In this document: positions 25,928 through 33,922 of the stretch, in pieces
How positions within the stretch are numbered: position 1 is the first letter of the stretch
Layout: each line of letters opens with the position of its first letter
Source of the DNA: CAXXOK01 sp963675655
GTDB taxonomy: Bacteria > Bacillota > Clostridia > Christensenellales > Aristaeellaceae
DNA: 64,000 nucleotides
NCBI GenBank assembly: GCA_963675655.1
Contig: OY776489.1
Span: 2,108,001 to 2,172,000 of the forward strand
Direction: 5' to 3'
The notes under the pieces: model-generated
What the model was told of the DNA's origin: nothing
Database searches by the model: none
The model's input: the letters and a program-made list of their open reading frames with translations, nothing else
Program-made: the position numbers and the translations under genes

Positions 25928-26177
25928 AATCACAACCACCGGCTAAGCCGGTGGTATGCACCGCGCCTTCAAGGCGAATTTACTGGCCGCGTCTCAAGAC
26001 GCACTGAACGATCTATCAATTGCAATGATTGCGCTACTGCTTGTAAACGAGCCATCATCCATGCGTTTATGTTTTGGACGGCAAACAACTTGTCATTCGC
26101 CTCGCCCTACGTCTGAAAGCTAAAGCAATTCATTCTCACCAGCTCAGCTGGTGGATTTATAACGCTAAAGCTTGCAT
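25928..26177 (-). mobile_element. 250-bp repeat element, copy 2 (IS200/IS605-like, non-autonomous)
   Basis: This is the same element as 15264-15513 in the opposite orientation, with 9 differences. Its stronger terminal hairpin, ACCACCGGC/GCCGGTGGT around TTA, is perfect here. It begins 17 nt after the dapB stop and ends 3 nt from the A/T tract of the XRE gene's terminator. It therefore sits directly behind a terminator, exactly as copy 1 does, and in the same orientation relative to that terminator. No transposase is present. Together with the terminator it fills the 333-bp gap. Confidence 0.7.
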
Positions 26178-26179
26178 GT

Positions 26180-26211
26180 AAAAGAACCGCCGGTTTACAC
26201 ACCGGCGGTTC
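26180..26211 (-). terminator. Intrinsic terminator of the XRE regulator gene
   Basis: A perfect 10-bp stem (26184-26193 with 26202-26211) with an 8-nt loop. On the minus strand it is followed by TTTTAC, right after the XRE gene. Confidence 0.85.
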
Positions 26212-26243
26212 GCTTATGCTGTTGGGCTTGAAAAACGGCGTAA

Positions 26244-26567
26244 TTAATCGTCCTTTTCCCATTCGGATAAATTATCCTGTATGGTGGAAAGGATCTCTTT
26301 TAGCGCTGAGCGCTGCTGGCTGTTTAACCCACGGGGCATAGGCCCGATGACGCTGTTGTTAATGCTGCCGGAGAGCAAATAATCCAAGCTGACATCCAGC
26401 ACGTTGGCAATAGCGACCAGGGTTTCCAGACTGGCTTTTCGTGTGCCGCGCTCCACATGCCCAATAAAGGACGTGGAAACATTCACACGTTCCGCCAGAG
26501 CTTCCTGCGTCCAGCCATGAAGCGTGCGCTGTTTTCGGATTCTACGGCCCAGATCAATGTAATCCAT
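26244..26567 (-). CDS. XRE-family transcriptional regulator
   Basis: The 107-aa product is a single HTH_3 (Cro/CI) domain in residues 5-65: LGRRIRKQRTLHGWTQEAL, then RVNVSTSFIGHVERGTRKAS as the recognition-helix region, and LETLVAIANVLDVSLDYLL. The C-terminal 40 residues are short and acidic, with no peptidase or sensor domain. Such small regulators may be autonomous repressors or phage-derived, but no phage genes are nearby. It is divergent from the zinc-ribbon gene and has its own promoter and terminator. Confidence 0.9.
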   Translation of the reverse strand: MDYIDLGRRIRKQRTLHGWTQEALAERVNVSTSFIGHVERGTRKASLETLVAIANVLDVSLDYLLSGSINNSVIGPMPRGLNSQQRSALKEILSTIQDNLSEWEKDD

Positions 26568-26584
26568 AATAAAACCTCATAAAA

Positions 26585-26613
26585 ATCGTAAAAATTTTCA
26601 GTTAAATCGTCAA
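26585..26613 (-). promoter_or_regulatory. Candidate promoter of the XRE gene
   Basis: On the minus strand TTGACG (26613-26608), 17 nt, TACGAT (26590-26585). This is close to the ATG at 26567, leaving a leader of about 10 nt. An alternative TATAGT-like -10 lies further upstream. Between here and 26764 nothing else was recognised. Confidence 0.5.
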
Positions 26614-26763
26614 GTATGAAACACATTTTACTATAAAGGATAGCCTGAAATTTGAAAAGTGTCTGTTGGACGTGAATGTTGCCCCTTGTATGAAACTGGG
26701 TAATCGTACCAGCAGTTAAAAGGTTTTTAAAGGAATTGGATACAAGAAATTTCCGTAAAGTGG

Positions 26764-26792
26764 TATACAAATGCCTGCCATCATGCTATAAT
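26764..26792 (+). promoter_or_regulatory. Extended -10 promoter of the zinc-ribbon gene
   Basis: TATACA (26764-26769), 17 nt, TATAAT (26787-26792) preceded by TGC. The leader to ATG 26926 is about 127 nt and contains two imperfect copies of GAATGATTGGA/GAATCACTGGA at 26856 and 26877. Confidence 0.75.
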
Positions 26793-26925
26793 ACTCACGT
26801 TGACCCAGCCAAAGTAAGCGGTTTAGGTTCTTCCGCCTTCGTTCATCTATGTCCGAATGATTGGAAACCCACACCCGAATCACTGGAGACCTGGGACACA
26901 GATTAACGATTTGGAGGAAACCATC

Positions 26926-27219
26926 ATGTATCAAGACAAAACGCTGACCTGCCGCGATTGTGGCGTGGAATTCGTATTCTCCGCCAGCGAGCAGCAGTTC
27001 TTCGCGGACAAGGGATTCCAGAACGAGCCCAGCCGCTGCCCGGCTTGCCGTGCTTCGCGCCGTGCTTCTCAGAACCCCAACCGTAGCGAGCGTCAAATGT
27101 ACGAAGTAATCTGCGACGGTTGCGGCGCCACCACCCAGGTGCCGTTCCAGCCCCGTGGTGATCGTCCGGTATATTGCCGTGACTGCTACGAGCGTGTTCG
27201 TCAGAACAACCAGTACTAA
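26926..27219 (+). CDS. Small zinc-ribbon protein with two four-cysteine sites
   Basis: The 97-aa product belongs to the zinc-ribbon family PF13451. The first site is CRDCGVEFVFSASEQQFFADK with CPACR; the second is VICDGCG with VYCRDCYERV, so eight Cys in four CxxC pairs bind two zinc ions. The linker is basic (ASRRASQNPNRSERQ), suggesting nucleic-acid or ribosome contact, but function is not known. Start ATG 26926 has TTGGAGG 8 nt upstream and matches the conserved family start YQDKTLTC. Single gene with strong promoter and terminator, so probably abundant. Confidence 0.85.
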   Translation: MYQDKTLTCRDCGVEFVFSASEQQFFADKGFQNEPSRCPACRASRRASQNPNRSERQMYEVICDGCGATTQVPFQPRGDRPVYCRDCYERVRQNNQY

Positions 27220-27241
27220 GATAACGCACCGTTAGGTGTGT

Positions 27242-27272
27242 AAAACGCTTCCCCTTCGGGGGAGGCGTTTTT
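27242..27272 (+). terminator. UUCG-loop terminator of the zinc-ribbon gene
   Basis: AACGCTTCCCC pairs with GGGGAGGCGTT around a TTCG tetraloop, followed by TTTTTC. The following 175 bp to 27446 hold nothing I recognise. Confidence 0.92.
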
Positions 27273-27446
27273 CTTTACCCATTATGGGGAATCAAACGCC
27301 TTTGCAGGGATATGTATATGCTATGCATGGCACGGTTGATAGAAACAAAGCAGTTCCATGGGGGAAGAATAAGAATTTATCGGTTCATTCCTTCCAGTCG
27401 CAACGGGTAGAACGATGCAGAAAAGCTGATCAAACATGCCGGGGTC

Positions 27447-27484
27447 AAAAAAGACGCGTGCCGACAACAAAAGTCGCACGCGTC
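27447..27484 (-). terminator. Intrinsic terminator of the lipoprotein gene
   Basis: On the minus strand GACGCGTGC (27484-27476) pairs with GCACGCGTC (27461-27453), followed by TTTTTT. It is 14 nt after the lipoprotein stop. Confidence 0.9.
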
Positions 27485-27498
27485 CATAAAACGGTAAG

Positions 27499-28383
27499 TC
27501 AGGTGCCGGTCCGCGTGATTGTTTCGCGAACCTGAGAGAAGATATTTAGGTAATCGTCTTTAAACCCGTATGGATAGGTAATTTCAATACAATATAGAAC
27601 CTTGTCGATCGTAACGGCGTGCAGCCGCCCGCCAACCTCCGTGCCATCGGCCAGCTTGCCGCTGTAGTTGGCATATACGCCCTTGCTGCCCATCAGGTAA
27701 CGTGTTGCGGTATAACTGGGTTTCCATTCTACAAAGTTGGTCGCGCTGATGTTATTGAGCCGAGATTTGATCTCGGTAGCCAGTTCCGTCTCGGAATAAT
27801 TCGCGGTAACAGGGGAAGCGGAAAGGGTGACGATGCCTAGTTGATTATCCTTCATTTGCTGTTCCGGCTCGGTAAGGGTATAAATCCCATCGACACTGGC
27901 ATTTGCAACCCAGCCGGCGGGGCCTTCAAAGCTGAGTCCCAAGGAAGGAACGTTATAGGCAACGTAGGTAAAAGAAAGCGCTGCGCGCGGCGTAGGGGAG
28001 GGCGCGTCGATCGGCAACAGCGGAATCGGAGAGCTTCCCGCATAGGGATATACGGTTGCATCTGCATCGGCCTGTCCATAAACAACGGTCGTATCGTCAT
28101 ATACGCCGGTGTCCTGATTATCCTCTTCGCCAAGCGCGTCCGATGCCGTGAAGCCAGCATCGGAATCGGTGGCGGTATTGTCAACCACATAAGGGTTATT
28201 GGAAAAAACACTGCTATCGTTGCTGGCGCTTGCAGTTACTACAGGCGTTGCCGTATTGGTAGGGCCAAGGTATTGCGTTACTTCGGTAAAAGTTTGCGTA
28301 CCGCTATCCTGCTGCCCGTTACAGCCGGTCAGGAGCACTGCGACCGCCAGCAGACATAGCACCGCAAGCCATTTGCGCCTCAT
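27499..28383 (-). CDS. Lipoprotein of unknown function
   Basis: The 294-aa product has a type II signal peptide with lipobox LLTGC, the lipidated Cys being residue 21. Residues 25-155 are low-complexity (Thr, Ser, Asp-rich), a probable spacer through the wall. Residues about 160-290 form a compact domain beginning VAYNVPSLGLSFEGPAGWVAN, a pattern seen in small lipid- or ligand-binding extracytoplasmic domains, ending in ITYPYGFKDDYLNIFSQVRETI. Start ATG 28383 has GGAGGG 8 nt upstream; a longer frame would displace the signal peptide. It is a single gene. I cannot assign a role. Confidence 0.78.
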   Translation of the reverse strand: MRRKWLAVLCLLAVAVLLTGCNGQQDSGTQTFTEVTQYLGPTNTATPVVTASASNDSSVFSNNPYVVDNTATDSDAGFTASDALGEEDNQDTGVYDDTTVVYGQADADATVYPYAGSSPIPLLPIDAPSPTPRAALSFTYVAYNVPSLGLSFEGPAGWVANASVDGIYTLTEPEQQMKDNQLGIVTLSASPVTANYSETELATEIKSRLNNISATNFVEWKPSYTATRYLMGSKGVYANYSGKLADGTEVGGRLHAVTIDKVLYCIEITYPYGFKDDYLNIFSQVRETITRTGT

Positions 28384-28467
28384 ATTCGTTCCCTCCGATT
28401 CTGACACGTTGGGTTATACGTCGGTTTCTTTATGGGTAATACAATATTTCATCTTGATTGCACCGTC

Positions 28468-28496
28468 ATTGTATCATCTTGCCGAATAGCAGTCAA
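28468..28496 (-). promoter_or_regulatory. Promoter of the lipoprotein gene
   Basis: On the minus strand TTGACT (28496-28491), 17 nt, TACAAT (28473-28468). It overlaps the last codons of the yhaM-like gene. Confidence 0.75.
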
Positions 28497-29452
28497 CCTT
28501 CTGGCGTCAGCTCATCATACCGGGGATGGTACAATCTGCGTTCAAGCGACCAGATTCTCTCGCTGAAAACGCCTTGTTGCAGCTTGTCCAGCGCGGTTTG
28601 CATCTCGTTCATGCGGGCATCCATCAAATCAATCCAATGCAGCGCTTCGGCTTCGGGGAACATTGGTTTTCGGGGGCTGCCGTAGGCTTCTTCGCCGTGA
28701 TGACTGAGCATCATATGGCACAGCAGGGTTACCGGCTCGCCGGATACATCCACTGCCTTTGCGGCTTCGTTAATCAGTGAAACCCCCATCACGATGTGCC
28801 CCAGCAGCAGCCCTTCCTCGGTGTAGTCTTTCACCACGCCCAATACATCGCTGTCCATCTCTGCTGTTTTGCACAAGTCATGCACAATGACGCCCGCAAT
28901 CACCAAATCGGCATTCAGCTGCGGATAAATAGGCAGTATGGCTTTTGCCAGCCGGAGCATTCCAGTGGTGTGGTGCAGCAACCCACTGCGCTCTGCGTGG
29001 TGTATCCGCTGCGCCGCCGGAAAATAAACCAGCCTTTCATAGCAATGGTTGAGCATTTCCCGCACGATTTTTTTCAACGGTTCGCTCTGCATACTTTCCA
29101 GCGCTGCTTTAATCTCCGCTAACATATCCTCCGGGCTGTCGGGGGCGCAGGGTGTTAACAGCGACATATCCACATCGTCATCAGGTTCCATTACGCGAAG
29201 CTTTTCCACACGCAGCTGCAGCCTGCCATTATACTCCAGCGTTGTACCGCGTACTTTAATTACGCTGCCGGGCGCGGGCGGCGGTACGTTGCCATCCCAC
29301 ACTTTGGCGTTTACTTCCCCGGTGCGGTCAACCAGCGTCATATCCAAATATTTACCGCCGTTCCCGCCAGTACGCTGGTCGCTGGAACGGACGAGTAAAA
29401 AGCCTTCAAACTTTATATCTTTTTGTAAAGAACCGATTGTTTCCTGCTGCAT
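28493..29452 (-). CDS. YhaM-type 3'-5' exonuclease (OB fold plus HD domain)
   Basis: The 319-aa product has an N-terminal OB-fold (about 12-88; FEGFLLVRSSDQRTGGNGGK, KYLDMTLVDRTGEVNAK in part) and an HD phosphohydrolase domain with His160-His161 (GLLHHTTGML) and the HD pair in VIVHDLCKTAE (191-192), then HMMLSHHGE. This is the architecture of YhaM/CBF1-like exonucleases acting on single-stranded RNA or DNA. Start: ATG 29452 has GAGGA 5 nt before it; ATG 29464, overlapping the dnaB stop, is an alternative adding four residues. It ends the yybS-rplI-dnaB operon. Confidence 0.9.
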   Translation of the reverse strand: MQQETIGSLQKDIKFEGFLLVRSSDQRTGGNGGKYLDMTLVDRTGEVNAKVWDGNVPPPAPGSVIKVRGTTLEYNGRLQLRVEKLRVMEPDDDVDMSLLTPCAPDSPEDMLAEIKAALESMQSEPLKKIVREMLNHCYERLVYFPAAQRIHHAERSGLLHHTTGMLRLAKAILPIYPQLNADLVIAGVIVHDLCKTAEMDSDVLGVVKDYTEEGLLLGHIVMGVSLINEAAKAVDVSGEPVTLLCHMMLSHHGEEAYGSPRKPMFPEAEALHWIDLMDARMNEMQTALDKLQQGVFSERIWSLERRLYHPRYDELTPEG

Positions 29453-29460
29453 TTTGTTCC

Positions 29461-30846
29461 TCATTCCTGTAGATCGTCGGCATACATCGGCACACGGGTG
29501 CCGGGGAGGTTGACGTAGCGGGCAAACTCTGCCTGCCACTCGACGTTGATGGTGCCTACGGGACCGTTACGCTGTTTGGCAACGATAATCTCGCCGGCGG
29601 TATCGTCTACTTTATTCTCCTCTTGGGTTTCCGATTGATAGTATCCTTCGCGGTGGATAAACAGCACAACGTCGGCATCCTGCTCGATGCTGCCGGAATC
29701 ACGCAGGTCGCTGAGCTGCGGGCGCTTGTTGGCACGGTTGGTATTGGCACGTGCCAGCTGCGCGCAGGCCAAAACAGGTATTTTGAGTTCCAGTGCGGTG
29801 GATTTTAACCCACGGCTGATTTCGCTTACTTCAAGCTGGCGGTTTTCCACGCGTTTATCTGCGTTCATCAACCCCAGATAGTCAATCACAATCAAATCCA
29901 GCCCCTGCTCGATCATCAACCGTCGTGAACGGCTGCGTACCTGCGAAGGCGTCAGGCCGGGCGTATCGTCAATAAAGATGCGGCAGGTGCTTAGATAGTT
30001 TAGGCAATCGCCCAGCTTCATCCACTCGTCGTCGCTGAGCATACCATTGCGGATGCGCTGCATGTTGATGCTGGCAGCGTTGCTGAGAATACGCATGCCA
30101 ATTTGCTCGCGCGGCATTTCCATGCTGAAAATAGCAACGCACTTGCGGGTTTTCACCGCCGCAAAATGCGCTATGGAAAGCGCCAGCGCCGTTTTACCCA
30201 TGGCGGGACGCGCTCCGGCGATAACCAGTTCGCCGCCATGCAGGCCGGTTAAGGTTCGATCCAAATCGTATAACCCGGTGGGAACGCCCGCGATTTTCCC
30301 CTTTAAACGGCTCATCTCTTCGATTTTATCAAAGGTGTTTACCAGCACGATGTTCAGGGGCTGCAGCGCTTCCATGCCGCCGCGTTTCATGATGATTTCA
30401 AAGATCACCCGCTCAGCATCCTTGAGGACATCCGCCAACGGGTCCATTTGCCCGAAGCATTGCTGCTCGATCTTGCGGCACGCGGCGATAAGCTTTCGCA
30501 GCGTGCTTTTTTCCTGCACGATTTGCACATAAGAACGCGTATTGGCGGTAGTCGGTACATAACGGTAGGATTCCAGTAAATAGGCGGTACCGCCAATGCC
30601 GTCCAGCGTGCCGCGACGGGAAAGCTCATTGCCGACGGTCATCAAGTCGATTGGCGACGTAGCGATGTTCAGCGTGTGCATCGCATCGAAAATTTCACGG
30701 TGCTCAGCAGTGTAAAAGTCTTCTGCGGAAAGAGTTTCAAATACGTAGGTCGCAACACCGGAATCCTGCAAAACGGCCCCCAGCACGGAACGTTCCGCGT
30801 CCACGCTATTGGGTGGAGCCAAACGCATCAGCTCCTGTTCGTCCAT
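29461..30846 (-). CDS. dnaB: Replicative DNA helicase
   Basis: DnaB (DnaC in Bacillus subtilis) is the hexameric fork helicase. The 461-aa product has the N-terminal domain (residues 10-110, PPNSVDAERSVLGAVLQD) and RecA-like domain with Walker A GARPAMGKTA (211-220), SMEMPREQIGMRIL, Walker B LIVIDYLGLM, and the DnaB signature QLSDLRDSGSIEQDADVV. The C-terminal end is short. No intein is present at the Walker A site. ATG 30846 follows AAGGAGG. It lies 79 nt after rplI, as in Bacillus. Confidence 0.97.
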   Translation of the reverse strand: MDEQELMRLAPPNSVDAERSVLGAVLQDSGVATYVFETLSAEDFYTAEHREIFDAMHTLNIATSPIDLMTVGNELSRRGTLDGIGGTAYLLESYRYVPTTANTRSYVQIVQEKSTLRKLIAACRKIEQQCFGQMDPLADVLKDAERVIFEIIMKRGGMEALQPLNIVLVNTFDKIEEMSRLKGKIAGVPTGLYDLDRTLTGLHGGELVIAGARPAMGKTALALSIAHFAAVKTRKCVAIFSMEMPREQIGMRILSNAASINMQRIRNGMLSDDEWMKLGDCLNYLSTCRIFIDDTPGLTPSQVRSRSRRLMIEQGLDLIVIDYLGLMNADKRVENRQLEVSEISRGLKSTALELKIPVLACAQLARANTNRANKRPQLSDLRDSGSIEQDADVVLFIHREGYYQSETQEENKVDDTAGEIIVAKQRNGPVGTINVEWQAEFARYVNLPGTRVPMYADDLQE

Positions 30847-30925
30847 GCCGGTTCGCCTCCTTCATCCTCCCAGACTAAGGCGGGGAGAGAAATGTGTTTT
30901 GTTGCGTACTGCAAACCTTCGGCTT

Positions 30926-31372
30926 TTATTGGCCGGCGGTTACGATCACTTTCATTTTAGCGGATATACCGGTGTACACCGATACGGTTGCTTCATATTC
31001 GCCGGTCTGGCGAATCGCCGCGCAGTCAATTTTGCGCTTATCCACTTCTACGCCGTGCTGTTCCTGCAAAGCGTTGGCAATTTCTTGCGTGGTTATGCTG
31101 CCGTATAGGCGGCCTTTATCACCGCATTTGGCTTTGATCTGAATGGTTTTCCCCTTCAGCAACGCAGCTTTCTGGTTGGCTTCGGCACGGCGTTCGGCCT
31201 CCATTTTCTCATCCAGCGCATGCTTGCGCTCCACTTCCTTTACGGCAGCGGGCGTAGCCTCCATGGCCCATTTCCGGGGAAAAAGGTAATTGCGCGCAAA
31301 GCCGTCCGACACGTTGAGAATATCACTTTTCTTGCCGGTTCCCTTTACGTCCGTAAGCAAAATCACTTTCAT
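30926..31372 (-). CDS. rplI: 50S ribosomal protein L9
   Basis: The 148-aa product is a full-length L9 with both globular domains and the connecting helix. The N-terminal domain has MKVILLTDVKGTGKKSD and the signature DGFARNYLFPRKWA; the linker helix is rich in Glu, Lys and Arg (KHALDEKMEAERRAEAN), and the C-terminal domain contains GRLYGSITTQEIA. It is 2 nt downstream of yybS, so the two are almost certainly co-translated. Confidence 0.97.
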   Translation of the reverse strand: MKVILLTDVKGTGKKSDILNVSDGFARNYLFPRKWAMEATPAAVKEVERKHALDEKMEAERRAEANQKAALLKGKTIQIKAKCGDKGRLYGSITTQEIANALQEQHGVEVDKRKIDCAAIRQTGEYEATVSVYTGISAKMKVIVTAGQ

Positions 31373-31374
31373 AA

Positions 31375-32430
31375 TCAGAGTTCCTCCTTATGATGATTCG
31401 GGCGTATAGCACGCAGGTGAATGAACTGATCGGTTATGCCAAGTACGAACAATACGATTGGCATTACCAGATACAGCAGTGCGGCCAAAAACCCGTATAA
31501 AACCTTTCTTTCCGGGTGGCGGCGTGAGAGTAAGAATACAAATACCGCAGCTCCCAGCAGCCTGTAGACGGTTGCAAAACCCGCATACGTAAGCGAGGAC
31601 AGGAGCGAATAGAAAGACTGGCTCGAAAATGCTGTGAACAACGTAATAACGCACAGCAGCAGCATATAGCCCTGTTCGCGCCGGGACAGGTTCAACGCAC
31701 GAAAAGCAGGCGCCAGCGTCGGCTTTTCGCTCTTGCGCACTCGCGTGCGCGCGGTAAGTAAAGCGGTAAAAAGCCCAATGATCAGGGCGCCCTGCACCAG
31801 CATGGATGGAATCAGCGTGGAAAACCCTTCGGTCAGGCGGAGGCGAAGCATGTTAAGCAATTCCTGCTTTAGCGCCGGGCTGATCAGGATCAGGTTGCCA
31901 AACTGCCAGGCAATACTGTTGGCGTACGCGTCCGGAATCGGCAGGAAACCCACCTGTGCCAGACGGTATAGAATGCTGCCGCTCATGGAGGATTGCTGTA
32001 TCGCCGTAATCACCGTGTTAGAAAGCTGGGTAAACAGCGGGCTGCCCAGCAAATCGGTTAACCGCAGCAACAGACCGAGCGCGCTGAGTAAAAAAGCCGC
32101 CGCCGCCAATGCGATACTCGTATGAAAGGGCATGCGTCTGCGACGCCCAAGAGCGGCAAACAACAAGCATAAGTATGGACAAAGTAAAAGCAGCACGCCG
32201 ATAACTAAATCTCCGCCAGCCAGTACAAAGGCGAGGGCGGGCGCTAGCGGCAGCAGCAATGCAAACCATTCGTCGCCCTGTTCATAAGCGGGGCATACGA
32301 TTAACGGAAGCGTAAGCGCGATGAAAGGCGCCAGCGGCACAAATAAATAAGCGCTCAGTAAAAGTGCGGCAAACGCGAGACATTGCCACAGGGTTCGTTT
32401 CCACATGCCCGGGGTAGCGATCGCGTCCAT
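31375..32430 (-). CDS. YybS/DUF2232-family membrane protein
   Basis: The 351-aa product has eight or nine predicted membrane helices, with long polar stretches only near residues 210-245 and at the C-terminus. It is placed in the YybS (DUF2232) family mainly by its position in front of rplI and dnaB and by its length and topology; the motif LFTQLSNTVITAIQQ before a central helix pair fits too. YybS is related to small-solute or vitamin transporter S-components, with unproven function. In Bacillus, gdpP (yybT) lies between yybS and rplI; here the spacing to rplI is 2 nt and gdpP is missing. ATG 32430 follows AAGGAG. Confidence 0.78.
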   Translation of the reverse strand: MDAIATPGMWKRTLWQCLAFAALLLSAYLFVPLAPFIALTLPLIVCPAYEQGDEWFALLLPLAPALAFVLAGGDLVIGVLLLLCPYLCLLFAALGRRRRMPFHTSIALAAAAFLLSALGLLLRLTDLLGSPLFTQLSNTVITAIQQSSMSGSILYRLAQVGFLPIPDAYANSIAWQFGNLILISPALKQELLNMLRLRLTEGFSTLIPSMLVQGALIIGLFTALLTARTRVRKSEKPTLAPAFRALNLSRREQGYMLLLCVITLFTAFSSQSFYSLLSSLTYAGFATVYRLLGAAVFVFLLSRRHPERKVLYGFLAALLYLVMPIVLFVLGITDQFIHLRAIRPNHHKEEL

Positions 32431-32475
32431 GGAGTCTCCTTCTTAAGCTAATAAGCCATTTACAGTTTCCGTTCT

Positions 32476-32504
32476 ATTATAAGGCGGCGCAGACCATTCG
32501 TCAA
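32476..32504 (-). promoter_or_regulatory. Promoter of the yybS-rplI-dnaB-yhaM operon
   Basis: On the minus strand TTGACG (32504-32499), 17 nt, perfect TATAAT (32481-32476). The leader is about 40 nt. Confidence 0.85.
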
Positions 32505-32564
32505 TGCAGGGGGCAAACAAAATGCGAACACACATACGCCTGCCAAGCGTTAGCCGATTTGCAA

Positions 32565-32586
32565 GTTCTATATTTAGCAATAGAAC
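32565..32586. promoter_or_regulatory. Inverted repeat upstream of the CDF promoter
   Basis: GTTCTAT (32565-32571) and ATAGAAC (32580-32586) form a 7-bp inverted repeat with 8-nt centre, 20 nt upstream of the -35 box. It could be a metal-regulator operator, but this is inference. Confidence 0.35.
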
Positions 32587-32606
32587 GGCCAGAAGCGCGA
32601 TAATCA

Positions 32607-32635
32607 TTCACAAGGGCGCGGAAAACTGTTATAAT
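32607..32635 (+). promoter_or_regulatory. Promoter of the CDF transporter gene
   Basis: TTCACA (32607-32612), 17 nt, TATAAT (32630-32635) preceded by TGT. Leader about 85 nt with a small hairpin (GGGC/GCCC near 32690). Confidence 0.8.
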
Positions 32636-32724
32636 ATACGAAAGCGTCCGGGAAATAATAGAAACCGAATAGAAGCCGGATGTAGTTACGGGCGGAAAGG
32701 ATAGCCCGGGAGGGGGTAACTTTT

Positions 32725-33888
32725 TTGACGCGATGGTTGATTCGTCATTTTGTGAAAAACCACACCGAAATAAACAATCAAAAAGTCCGGGCTGAATATG
32801 GACGTTTGGGTTCGGTTACGGGCATCATTATCAATATATTGCTTTCGGCAACCAAGTTTGTATTGGGCATCATCAGCGGTTCGCTGGCGATTACAGCGGA
32901 TGCTGCCAATAACTTATCGGACGCAGCGGGAAGCATTATGTCGCTGATCTCAGTACACATGGCAAGCAAGCCGAACGATAAGGAGCATCCCTTTGGCCAC
33001 GGACGCATGGAATACATCGGCGCGCTGGCGATCGGCGTGCTTATTATCAGCGCAGGCATCAAGCTGCTGGAGGAAGGCATTTCCGGAATCGTGTTGCCCG
33101 CGGTGCTGGCGGTAAGTCTGCTGGTGATTATTCTGCTGATCGTATCCATACTGGCAAAACTATGGCTTTTTTTCTATTACCGTACGATTGCCGTAGCCAT
33201 TAACAGCGAAACACTTTTTGCCGCCGCCAAGGACAGCCTGAGCGATGTGGTGGCTACCAGTGCGGTACTGTTAAGCGTGCTGTTGCAAAAGTGGTTTGGC
33301 TGGCGCATTGACGGTTACATGGGCGTGTTGGTTGCGCTGTTTGTGCTGAAAACGGGGATTGACGTTACCAGAAGCACGATTACCCGTTTATTGGGAAAAA
33401 AGCCGGACCCATCCATCACGCGTGATATTAAGAAAAAACTGCTTTCTTACGAGGGTATCAGCGGAGTGCACGATTTAGTGGTGCACGATTATGGCCCCGG
33501 CCGCTGCGTAGCCTCCGTACATGCGGAAGTCAGCGCCACAGGAGATATTGTAGCCGTACACGAAACCATTGACCGGGCCGAGCGTGACCTGCAAAATGAT
33601 TTGGGTATTACGGTGTGCATCCACATGGACCCTACCGTAACCGATGACCCGGAAGTGAACCGGGTGCATGAGCAGATGAGTACGTATCTGGCCTCGATCG
33701 ACCAACGGCTGAGCCTGCATGATTTTCGCATGGTGCCGGGGGAGAAGCAGGTGAATCTGGTGTTTGACTGTATGCTGCCGGATAGTTATACCGATCAGGA
33801 AGGGCTGCGTGCCAAACTGGCCCGGTATGCTAAAACGCTGGATGCGCGGTACGAGATCGTCGTCCAGTTTGATACGGATTATACCTGA
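32725..33888 (+). CDS. Cation diffusion facilitator metal exporter
   Basis: The 387-aa product is a CDF-family divalent-metal/proton antiporter. Six membrane helices lie in residues 30-215. Metal-site residues are visible: Asp59 and Asp66 in ITADAANNLSDAAGS (TM2) and the Asp pair in AAKDSLSDVVATS (TM5), with HPFGHGRMEY between TM2 and TM3. The cytosolic C-terminal domain (about 215-300) is followed by about 80 extra residues forming what looks like a second copy of the same fold, making the protein longer than typical 300-aa CDFs. The start is a TTG (32725) with GGAGGGGG 8 nt before it; no better ATG is available before the first helix. Metal specificity (Zn, Mn, Fe) is not clear. Confidence 0.9.
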   Translation: MTRWLIRHFVKNHTEINNQKVRAEYGRLGSVTGIIINILLSATKFVLGIISGSLAITADAANNLSDAAGSIMSLISVHMASKPNDKEHPFGHGRMEYIGALAIGVLIISAGIKLLEEGISGIVLPAVLAVSLLVIILLIVSILAKLWLFFYYRTIAVAINSETLFAAAKDSLSDVVATSAVLLSVLLQKWFGWRIDGYMGVLVALFVLKTGIDVTRSTITRLLGKKPDPSITRDIKKKLLSYEGISGVHDLVVHDYGPGRCVASVHAEVSATGDIVAVHETIDRAERDLQNDLGITVCIHMDPTVTDDPEVNRVHEQMSTYLASIDQRLSLHDFRMVPGEKQVNLVFDCMLPDSYTDQEGLRAKLARYAKTLDARYEIVVQFDTDYT

Positions 33889-33922
33889 ACCGCTGTAAAC
33901 CGCAGCCGCGGGAGGAAGACCA

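Noticed and set aside
27272..27446. Possible small gene between the two terminators
   Set aside because: Frames here have no Shine-Dalgarno, no family motif and odd composition.
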